Source: Deltaproteobacteria bacterium (GTDB lineage Bacteria; Desulfobacterota; Desulfobacteria; Desulfobacterales; B30-G6). From it: DNA of 12,071 bases. The notes under the pieces are model-generated. The model made no database searches, was not told where the DNA came from, and worked only from the letters and a program-made list of their open reading frames with translations. Shown here piece after piece: positions 6,984 to 12,071 of the stretch. Both the position numbers and the translations under genes were made by a program. Numbering within the stretch: the stretch's first letter is position 1; the number at the start of each line of letters is the position of its first letter. The stretch lies in NCBI GenBank assembly GCA_003647375.1, contig QMMS01000119.1, positions 1 to 12,071 on the forward strand, read 5' to 3'.

Positions 6984-7736
6984 ATGAGTTCTAAGGAGTT
7001 CGGTGATTACATTATCCACGTCGACGGAATCGGCAAGACGTTTACCAATGGTGTCGTGGCGCTGAAAGATTTTACCACGAACATTCGCCGCAGCGAAGTT
7101 GTGGTTTTAATCGGGCCGTCCGGATCCGGAAAGTCAACTTTTTTGCGGTGCCTGAACGGGCTGGAGGAAATCGATACAGGATCCATCACCATTGATGGTA
7201 TTCCCCTCGACGACAACAAGAAGAACCGCCTGGAGATCCGTAAGGAAGTGGGCATGGTATTCCAGCATTTCAACCTCTTTCCGCACCTTACGGTTCTGAG
7301 AAACATCTCCCTGGCACAAATACTCGTCCGCAAAAGGTCCAAAAGTGAGGCTGACGACGAAGCCATGCAGCTGCTGAATAAAGTGGGCATTTCAGAAAAA
7401 GCAGACGCATTTCCAAGCCAACTCAGCGGCGGACAGCAGCAACGGGTGGCCATTGCCAGGGCGTTGGCAATGAAACCAAAAGTGATGATGTTCGATGAAG
7501 CCACCAGTGCCCTGGACCCGGAAATGATCGGGGAAGTTCTCGAGGTGATGAAAGCCCTTGCGATTGAGGGAATGACCATGGTTGTCGTTACCCACGAAAT
7601 GGGATTTGCCCGGGAAGTCAGCGACTGGGTTATATTTATGGAAGATGGCATGAAGGTGGAGGAAGGCACGGCGGATCACTTTTTCACCGAGCCTAAAATG
7701 GATCGCACCAAACTGTTTCTGAGTCAGATACTATGA
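6984..7736 (+). CDS. Amino acid-type ABC transporter ATP-binding protein (HisP/GlnQ family)
   Basis: This 250-residue cytoplasmic ATPase powers the importer and is the usual length for GlnQ/HisP. All nucleotide-binding parts are intact: Walker [10 protein letters not shown] (44-52), Q-loop Gln94 in VFQHFNLFP, signature LSGGQ (147-151), Walker B VMMFDE (167-172) followed by ATSALDPE, and the switch His204 in VTHEMGFA. The ATG follows GAGGT at 6973-6977 with a six-base spacer. It lies 199 bases after the permease, an unusually wide gap for an operon. The stop codon touches the first base of a 12-bp hairpin, so this part of the message may have its own 3' end. Confidence 0.93.
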   Translation: MSSKEFGDYIIHVDGIGKTFTNGVVALKDFTTNIRRSEVVVLIGPSGSGKSTFLRCLNGLEEIDTGSITIDGIPLDDNKKNRLEIRKEVGMVFQHFNLFPHLTVLRNISLAQILVRKRSKSEADDEAMQLLNKVGISEKADAFPSQLSGGQQQRVAIARALAMKPKVMMFDEATSALDPEMIGEVLEVMKALAIEGMTMVVVTHEMGFAREVSDWVIFMEDGMKVEEGTADHFFTEPKMDRTKLFLSQIL

Positions 7737-7772
7737 AATTTGGATCATCTCCAAAAGAGTTGATCCAAATTT
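7736..7772 (+). terminator. 12-bp hairpin starting at the ATPase stop codon (terminator-like, no T-run)
   Basis: AAATTTGGATCA (7736-7747) pairs perfectly with TGATCCAAATTT (7761-7772) around a 13-base loop. The bases that follow are AGGGTACGAGGGG, not a U-tract, so efficient intrinsic termination is doubtful; an mRNA-stabilising role is as likely. A closely related hairpin follows the binding-protein gene at 9033-9065. Confidence 0.5.
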
Positions 7773-7841
7773 AGGGTACGAGGGGCGGAGGGTGATACAA
7801 GGGTCCGAGGGTGGCTAAAGGCCTATAGCTGAGGGCAACTC

Positions 7842-7886
7842 AATAAACCCAACAAACACAATGAACACAATAAACACAATAAACCC
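7842..7886. repeat. Five tandem copies of a nine-base unit (AATAAACAC-like)
   Basis: Consecutive units read AATAAACCC, AACAAACAC, AATGAACAC, AATAAACAC and AATAAACCC with no spacing, so the first and last are identical. All cytosines fall at fixed positions. The array is a simple short tandem repeat, and its copy number could vary between strains. Confidence 0.85.
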
Positions 7887-7988
7887 GATGTAGGGTCCAA
7901 GGGTTGCCGAAGACAATCAGCAATAAGCAGCTAACAGTCTACAGTCTAAACTCCTAAAAAGCTAACAAAGGGTTCGAGTGATATTACT

Positions 7989-8097
7989 CCGGCGGTTAAA
8001 TACCCCACGGTTGTCATTCCCGCGGAGGCGGGAATCCAGAAAGACACTGGATGCCGGATCAAGTCCGGCATGACGGGGTTGGCTATTTAGTCACCGG
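7989..8097. repeat. REP-like folded palindromic element
   Basis: The element is built of nested inverted repeats. ATTCCCGC (8016-8023) pairs with GCGGGAAT (8028-8035), TGCCGGA (8052-8058) with TCCGGCA (8064-8070), ATCCAG (8034-8039) with CTGGAT (8047-8052), and GTCAT (8013-8017) with ATGAC (8070-8074). Outer flanks CCGG...TAAATA...CCCC (7989-8006) and GGGG...TATTTA...CCGG (8075-8097) also mirror each other. The core GTCATTCCCGC...GCGGGAATCCAG...CTGGATGCCGG is a repeat known from many Gram-negative genomes. Confidence 0.75.
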
Positions 8098-8104
8098 GTT
8101 AATA

Positions 8105-8119
8105 TGTTAAAAGTTAACA
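8105..8119. promoter_or_regulatory. Possible operator upstream of the binding-protein gene
   Basis: TGTTAA (8105-8110), AAG, TTAACA (8114-8119) is a perfect dyad in an A+T-rich stretch about 65 bases before the start codon. It is the size of a repressor half-site pair. TTAACA followed 15 bases later by TATGAA (8135-8140) loosely resembles a sigma-70 promoter with short spacing. Both are weak sequence-only suggestions. Confidence 0.25.
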
Positions 8120-8183
8120 ATTCGGCAAAAGTCATATGAATGTTGTTTGAATTCACCCACATTACAAAAAGGAGACCAAGACG

Positions 8184-9032
8184 ATGAAAAAAAAGATCAT
8201 GGGACAAAAACGTGTGATAACGGTTGCTACGGCAGTTATGATGGCACTGATGTTCTGCCTTGCAGGATCTGTGGCCGCCGATGATATCAACAAGCAACTC
8301 ACTAAATCCAGCATCATTGACAAGGTTATGCGCAAGGGTAAACTGCGGGTTGGCCTCGCCACATTTGTACCCTGGGCCATGCAGGACAAAAAGGGAGAGT
8401 GGGTTGGATTCGAGATAGATGTAGCCAAACAACTGGCCGAGGACATGGACGTCAAAATTGAATTTGTGCCCACCAAGTGGGAAGGCCTCATTCCTTCGCT
8501 CCTGACCGGCAAATTTGATCTGATTATCGCCGGTATGACCGGAACACCCCAGCGGGCCTTGAAAATCAACTTCACCAATCCTTACGATTATTCAGGTATG
8601 AATGTCGTGGTCCACAAGAATTTTGCAGCAGGCGTCACCGACTATATGGACCTTGACAAGAAAGGCAACACGATTATATCACGTGTGGGCACCACCGGTG
8701 CTGCTTTGGCCAAAGCAACTTTCAAGAATGCCACAGTCCGACTGTTTCCCGACGAAGGCCCCATGGTGCAGGAACTGCTGAATGGTAAAGCTGCCGCGTT
8801 CCTGGGTTCAGCGCCACAGCCGGCCCAGTTGGCTGCCAAGTATCCCGAAACCCTCATGTTTCTGGACAAGAATCTGGTCCAGCAGCCCATCTGCATCGGC
8901 GTCCCCAAGGGCGACCCGGACACCCTGGCCTATCTGAACAACTGGATCACGACGGTTCGCAACAACGGTTTCATCCAGAAAAAAGTTGAATACTGGTGGC
9001 AGAGCCTTGAGTGGGAAGCTTTGCTTAAATAA
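8184..9032 (+). CDS. Periplasmic amino acid-type ABC substrate-binding protein (SBP_bac_3 family)
   Basis: This 282-residue secreted protein would capture the substrate for the importer. A signal peptide is clear: KKK at the N-terminus, hydrophobic residues 11-28, and a cleavage site after Val30-Ala31-Ala32. Family motifs include GKLRVGLATFVPWAMQDKKG (52-71), WVGFEIDVAKQLAEDM, GLIPSLLTGKFDLIIAGMT and TPQRALKINFTNPY, whose Arg124 matches the Arg that binds the substrate carboxylate. The partner Asp that holds the alpha-ammonium in HisJ, GlnH and LAO proteins (D161 in the HisJ sequence QDEVAA) is replaced by Ser209 in GKAAAFLGSAPQ. A Trp (W64) stands where Phe is common in the ligand pocket. 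This would suit a ligand without a free ammonium, for example a betaine (inference). AAGGAG at 8169-8174 sets the start. Confidence 0.9.
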   Translation: MKKKIMGQKRVITVATAVMMALMFCLAGSVAADDINKQLTKSSIIDKVMRKGKLRVGLATFVPWAMQDKKGEWVGFEIDVAKQLAEDMDVKIEFVPTKWEGLIPSLLTGKFDLIIAGMTGTPQRALKINFTNPYDYSGMNVVVHKNFAAGVTDYMDLDKKGNTIISRVGTTGAALAKATFKNATVRLFPDEGPMVQELLNGKAAAFLGSAPQPAQLAAKYPETLMFLDKNLVQQPICIGVPKGDPDTLAYLNNWITTVRNNGFIQKKVEYWWQSLEWEALLK

Positions 9033-9065
9033 ATTTGGATCACCTTCTAAAAAGCTGATCCAAAT
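9033..9065 (+). terminator. Hairpin directly after the binding-protein stop codon (terminator-like, no T-run)
   Basis: ATTTGGATCA (9033-9042) pairs with TGATCCAAAT (9056-9065) around a 13-base loop. It copies the hairpin after the ATPase gene in stem sequence, loop length and position next to the stop codon. The following TAGGGTCCAAGGGG also copies the downstream flank. No U-tract follows. Confidence 0.5.
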
Positions 9066-9153
9066 ATAGGGTCCAAGGGGTCAAGGATTCCAGGGTCCGA
9101 GTGACACGAAGTGAAGCATCAGCGCTCAATACAAACGGTTTAGAACCACATGC

Positions 9154-9186
9154 AATAGTGCCGGCAGAAAATGCCGGCACTATTTT
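9154..9186 (+). terminator. Intrinsic terminator between binding protein and second permease
   Basis: AATAGTGCCGGCA (9154-9166) pairs perfectly with TGCCGGCACTATT (9172-9184) around GAAAA, giving a 13-bp G+C-cored stem that runs straight into TTTT, then ACTATAACC. The tail is short but the stem is strong. It would end or reduce transcription from the binding-protein gene before the last permease, which lies 140 bases further on. Confidence 0.7.
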
Positions 9187-9265
9187 ACTATAACCTGAAC
9201 TGAGCGATTTTTCCCGAACCCTTGATCCGCAAGAGTCGGTATTAGGTTTTTGTTTTCATTCATCA

Positions 9266-9296
9266 TTGGACGTTCGATGTTCGATGTTGGACGTTC
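9266..9296. repeat. TTGGACGTTC direct repeat upstream of second permease
   Basis: TTGGACGTTC occurs at 9266-9275 and again at 9287-9296, separated by GATGTTCGATG, which repeats the same GTTCGATG rhythm. Such GACGTTCGATG strings are dispersed repeats in this kind of genome. No Shine-Dalgarno or operator can be claimed from it. Confidence 0.5.
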
Positions 9297-9326
9297 ATTT
9301 TTTAAAATTGTCAGAGTGAAGACTCT

Positions 9327-10211
9327 ATGCTCAAAAAAAATATCCAATTAAAAAAATCTGACGTTATTGCAGGCGCCATTCTCCTGATCGCCGGCGTGGC
9401 CATATATTACCGGGTGGAAATCGGGCTCAACTACAAATGGAACTGGCATCAAATCCCCCAATTTTTGTACCGTTTCGATGATGAGAGCGGAAAATGGGTA
9501 TCCAACGTGTTGATGTGGGGCCTGTTCAACACCATCCGCCTCAGCATCTTTGGCACCATTCTGGCCATTATTCTGGGCACAGTCATGGGTATCTGCCGCT
9601 CATCCAAGGTAGTATTTCTGAGGCTGATCAGTGGCACCTATGTCGAAACCATGCGCAACCTGCCACCCCTGGTAATCATCTTTATCGTCTATTTTTTTAT
9701 CGGAACCCACCTCCTGCCCTACAGCGGTATCGGAGACGCTTTGGAAGGCAAGGATAACTTCCTGGTAACACTTGTGACCGTCTGTCTGGCTCCACCGGAA
9801 CAGCTCACGACATTCCTGTCCGCTCTCTTTACTCTGGCAATCTTCGAAGGTGCCTATATCACCGAAATTGTCAGGGCCGGAATCCAGTCCATTCGCAGAG
9901 GCCAGTGGGAAGCAGCCCACTCCCTGGGCATGACAAAATATCAGATGATGCGATACATCATACTGCCTCAGGCCTTTCAGCGTATTTTACCGCCAATGGC
10001 CGGCCAATTTGTTTCCCTGATCAAAGACTCCTCCATCGTTTCCGTCATTTCCATACCCGAACTCTCCTTCCGGGCCAATGAACTCATGACCGGCACCTTG
10101 CTCACCATGGAGATCTGGATCACCGTTACAATCCTATATCTGATGCTTACACTACCCTGCTCCATCGCCATCCAGAAATTAGAAGATCGTGTGGCCAGAG
10201 GGCTACAGTAA
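9327..10211 (+). CDS. Amino acid-type ABC transporter permease (HisM/GlnP family), second subunit
   Basis: This 294-residue inner-membrane protein is the probable heterodimer partner of the permease at 5984. Hydrophobic segments lie near residues 12-29, 67-90, 114-132, 161-180, 226-243 and 259-282. The EAA loop is RGQWEAAHSLGMTKYQ with the closing IILP (191-214), and YVETMRNLPPLVIIF (105-119) is the family core. Like its partner it carries WNWHQIPQFLYRFDD in the first periplasmic loop. It has about 28 extra residues (131-158) between the third and fourth segments. The ribosome site is weak (GAGTGAAG before the ATG). An intrinsic terminator separates it from the binding-protein gene, so its expression depends on read-through or its own promoter. 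It ends 15 bases from the convergent minus-strand gene. Confidence 0.9.
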   Translation: MLKKNIQLKKSDVIAGAILLIAGVAIYYRVEIGLNYKWNWHQIPQFLYRFDDESGKWVSNVLMWGLFNTIRLSIFGTILAIILGTVMGICRSSKVVFLRLISGTYVETMRNLPPLVIIFIVYFFIGTHLLPYSGIGDALEGKDNFLVTLVTVCLAPPEQLTTFLSALFTLAIFEGAYITEIVRAGIQSIRRGQWEAAHSLGMTKYQMMRYIILPQAFQRILPPMAGQFVSLIKDSSIVSVISIPELSFRANELMTGTLLTMEIWITVTILYLMLTLPCSIAIQKLEDRVARGLQ

Positions 10212-10226
10212 TAGGGAAATATAGAT

Positions 10227-11942
10227 CTATTTTCCAAAGGAGCAAGCAGGATAAATACATGGTTGGCATTCCAGGCACAGCCCGCCATGCCCCAGGGCGG
10301 CAAGGTCCTTTCTTGTGATGGTCAATCCAGCTAGAAGTCTTGGCAGCAAAATATCAAAACTGGTGGTTTTGTGGAAGAGGCCACATGCAGGCACGCCCAT
10401 CACCTGTACGTCGCCGATGTGTGAAAGAAGTGTCATGGCACCGGGAAGAATTGGAGCGCCATACAACAGATCGGTGCATCCTGCATCTACAAGGCCCTGC
10501 CGGGTAACATCATCAGGATCGACAGACAATCCCGCCGTTGTCACAATCAGGTCTGCGCCGATTTTTATCATTTTCTTGACGCCCTCTGAAATCGCCCCAC
10601 GATCATCCGGGACAATACATGCATCAACCACAGAGCATTCAAATTTTTCAACTTTTGATTTAACAATTGGGATAAAACTATCTTGAATCAAACCCCTGAA
10701 GATTTCGGTGCCGGTTACCAGTATTCCCACGTTTAACTTCCTGAGGGGGAGCACCCGGAATAGGGGTCCCGAACGAAGTGCCGCCATGGCACGTTCAAAT
10801 TCATTTTCAGCAAGAAATAGCGGAATGGCTCTGGTTGCAGCCAAGGTATCGCCTTTTTGTATGACATCGAAACACTTCCGGGATGCGCACATGACTCCGG
10901 GAAAACCATTAAACAGCTCCAGGCGGACGGTATCGACCTCGAACAATCCATCTGCCGAAGCTGTCAGTTCAGTCTTGCCCTCGTGAGGATTGTCCTGAAA
11001 CGTGACGCCCTCACCGGCCATACATCCGGCAAAGGCTAGTGCGACCTGGTCTTCATGAATAAATCCTTCAACCGATTTGGAATCATCTTCAATGTAAACA
11101 TGCTGTCTTCCCATTTTCTGCAATCGGCAGATGTCGCCGGGTTCAATGATTTGCCCCTGTTTAAAAGCCGGACCTTTTTTTTCCCCGGGAATAATTTCCG
11201 TCATGTCATGAACCAGACGCTTTCCTACAGCCTCTTCGGCGGAGACCCGCTTAACCGCGGGAGTTCTTTTTAACGGGTTTTCCTTCCTGGAAGTATCCGG
11301 CATCCGGTATGGCGTCTCGCCTTGGCACACCCGGCAGATATTACCGTGATTCAAGGGAAACGCCTCCCCGCAGCCGGTGCAGGTATCGATTGCCCCCTTG
11401 CTGACTTTTTTAAGGTGCCGAGGTTGGATTTCAATGTGCTCAATATTCAAAACGTGCTCGCCGGCGGCTTGGATGTCTTTGTATAGGGCCTCTGAATCCT
11501 GCTCGCGTTTGGTTTTTGTTTTGTAAAGCCAGGCGTGCAACTCCGGCCATTTTTTCAGCCGAGGCGAATCGATACTGACCCTTACCCCTTTTCCTGTATA
11601 TTTGTCATAAAGTGATAGTGCATAGCGCCCCAGATCCATGACCTTCAGCCAGTTGTTGCCGACCGTGCAGGGGGTGAGGACCTGAACGGCGTCGGGCAGG
11701 CAGCTACGGGTTTCTGTAACAGCATCAAACAGGATGTTCTCGGGCAGGTGCTGCATCGCCAGTGATACCATCCTGACCCCCAAAATGAGTCCCGGGGCAG
11801 GATAGCCATGAAACGCACGCGCCACCTCCAGTGATTCTTCAAATGTGTAACGCTTTCCCTTGTGGTCGCTGCACCAATATAATGATGAGGGGGATTGTCT
11901 TGTTGTCTCTTGGGTGATCGGGCCTGTGTATTTTTTCTGCAT
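10227..11942 (-). CDS. FmdE-domain / MoeA-like molybdopterin-binding fusion protein
   Basis: This 571-residue, probably cytoplasmic protein has at least three parts. Residues about 30-135 resemble FmdE of formylmethanofuran dehydrogenase (FEESLEVARAFHGYPAPGLILGVRM, then SCLPDAVQVLTPCTVG), but the FHGHxCPG motif has Ala49 in place of Cys. A zinc-ribbon follows (C188-x2-C191, C203-x2-C206). Residues from about 232 resemble MoeA, and 403-540 form a molybdopterin-binding MoCF domain (NVGILVTGTEIFRG, ADLIVTTAGLSVDPDDVT). The C-terminus is a Cys cluster, CLECQPCIYPAC (556-567). The likely role is molybdenum or tungsten cofactor handling for an oxidoreductase; the partner enzyme is not in the window. 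The ATG has only AGGTAG upstream, and an 18-codon frame ends six bases before it. It shows no functional link to the converging importer. Confidence 0.85.
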   Translation of the reverse strand: MQKKYTGPITQETTRQSPSSLYWCSDHKGKRYTFEESLEVARAFHGYPAPGLILGVRMVSLAMQHLPENILFDAVTETRSCLPDAVQVLTPCTVGNNWLKVMDLGRYALSLYDKYTGKGVRVSIDSPRLKKWPELHAWLYKTKTKREQDSEALYKDIQAAGEHVLNIEHIEIQPRHLKKVSKGAIDTCTGCGEAFPLNHGNICRVCQGETPYRMPDTSRKENPLKRTPAVKRVSAEEAVGKRLVHDMTEIIPGEKKGPAFKQGQIIEPGDICRLQKMGRQHVYIEDDSKSVEGFIHEDQVALAFAGCMAGEGVTFQDNPHEGKTELTASADGLFEVDTVRLELFNGFPGVMCASRKCFDVIQKGDTLAATRAIPLFLAENEFERAMAALRSGPLFRVLPLRKLNVGILVTGTEIFRGLIQDSFIPIVKSKVEKFECSVVDACIVPDDRGAISEGVKKMIKIGADLIVTTAGLSVDPDDVTRQGLVDAGCTDLLYGAPILPGAMTLLSHIGDVQVMGVPACGLFHKTTSFDILLPRLLAGLTITRKDLAALGHGGLCLECQPCIYPACSFGK

Positions 11943-11948
11943 AACATT

Positions 11949-12005
11949 CTACCTATTGCCCACCCACAAATGGTCTTTTTCCGCGATATCGGCGTTGGAC
12001 GCCAT
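11949..12005 (-). CDS. Putative 18-residue leader peptide in frame with the downstream FmdE/MoeA-like gene
   Basis: The frame reads MASNADIAEKDHLWVGNR and ends with TAG. A strong Shine-Dalgarno, GAGGAG at 12013-12018 on this strand, lies seven bases before the ATG and is much better than that of the next gene. The TAG is followed by AAT GTT ATG, so this peptide and the FmdE/MoeA-like protein share one frame. The peptide resembles nothing I recognise. It could be a leader that couples translation to the next gene, or the original N-terminus cut off by an amber codon. The family fit of the downstream ATG makes coupling the simpler reading. Confidence 0.45.
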   Translation of the reverse strand: MASNADIAEKDHLWVGNR

Positions 12006-12032
12006 GATTTAACTCCTCAAAATAGCACGCTA

Positions 12033-12071
12033 TTACTCCGGGTTAAATCTGTCGTCCGCCTTGATCTCACG
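12033..12071 (-). CDS. C-terminal end of an unidentified upstream gene (partial)
   Basis: On the minus strand the edge reads REIKADDRFNPE, followed by TAA and immediately TAG. One of the other two frames also stays open to the window edge, but this one ends 27 bases before the leader-peptide ATG, as expected in a tight operon. Twelve residues are too few to name the product. Confidence 0.35.
   Translation of the reverse strand, partial: REIKADDRFNPE

Larger units (their letters stand above)
7773..8183. other. Repeat-rich noncoding gap upstream of the binding-protein gene
   Basis: The 447 bases between the ATPase and binding-protein genes hold no credible open frame. After the stop-codon hairpin come copies of a GGGTCC(A/G)AGGG word (near 7774, 7801, 7893), a nine-base tandem repeat, a CTACAGTCTAAAC word, a folded REP-like element and, closest to the next gene, an A+T-rich stretch (8098-8165) that may hold the promoter and operator. 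The wide gap suggests the binding protein can be transcribed separately, which is common for this highly expressed component. Confidence 0.5.

Noticed and set aside
7842..7886. CRISPR-like array
   Set aside because: The nine-base units are contiguous without spacers and there are no cas genes, so it is a simple tandem repeat.
8184..8258. Lipoprotein signal in the binding protein
   Set aside because: Cys25 is preceded by Leu-Met-Phe, which does not fit a lipobox; an ordinary signal peptidase site after VAA (residue 32) fits better.
10214..10235. Bidirectional terminator between the convergent genes
   Set aside because: ATAGATCTAT (10221-10230) is a perfect palindrome, but its centre has no loop and the arms beyond it mismatch, so a stable RNA hairpin is unlikely. 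The 15-base gap may simply lack a terminator.
10315..11273. Several plus-strand open frames of 60-123 codons opposite the FmdE/MoeA-like gene
   Set aside because: All are shadows of the 571-residue minus-strand gene, whose domains are recognisable along the whole length.

Overview
The window looks like chromosomal DNA of an anaerobic, probably sulfate-reducing member of the Desulfobacterota. This is inferred from three things: a pyrrolysine-free MttB-family methyltransferase, a fused FmdE/MoeA-like protein with a Cys-rich tail, and gaps filled with palindromic and GGGTCCAAGGGG-type repeats of the kind common in that group. No taxonomic marker gene is present, so the assignment is tentative.

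Layout: the plus strand carries, in order, the C-terminal end of a probable amidohydrolase (3-128), a histidine ammonia-lyase-family enzyme (255-1817), a small GxxExxY nuclease-fold gene boxed by a perfect 23-bp inverted repeat (1919-2394), a divergent urocanate hydratase-family enzyme (2429-4162), a palindromic repeat element, an MttB-family methyltransferase without an in-frame amber codon (4390-5847), and then all parts of a polar amino acid-type ABC importer: permease (5984), ATPase (6984), periplasmic binding protein (8184) and second permease (9327). On the minus strand, converging on the importer, lies an FmdE/MoeA-like fusion (11942-10227). It is preceded by an 18-codon reading frame with a strong Shine-Dalgarno and by the last codons of another gene running in from the right edge.

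Working together (inference): the lyase, the hydratase, the methyltransferase and the importer look like one catabolic island for an imidazole amino acid that is N-methylated, such as hercynine (histidine betaine) or ergothioneine, rather than an ordinary histidine (Hut) operon. Four sequence observations point that way. The lyase keeps the MIO triad and the catalytic residues but has Ala-Asp where histidine lyases have the Ser-His ring-selectivity pair. The urocanase keeps its active-site Cys but has lost the HHGGGVG-like segment and the TSAHD-like segment. The binding protein keeps the carboxylate-binding Arg but lacks the Asp that normally holds a free alpha-ammonium group. The methyltransferase belongs to the branch whose characterised members demethylate quaternary amines. 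No HutI, HutG, corrinoid protein or corrinoid-to-folate methyltransferase is visible inside the window, apart from the amidohydrolase fragment at the left edge.

The intergenic regions are unusual. Most gaps between the catabolic and transport genes hold inverted or tandem repeats. These include two related hairpins placed directly after the stop codons of two different ABC genes, a nine-base tandem repeat, a REP-like folded element and one good intrinsic terminator before the last permease.
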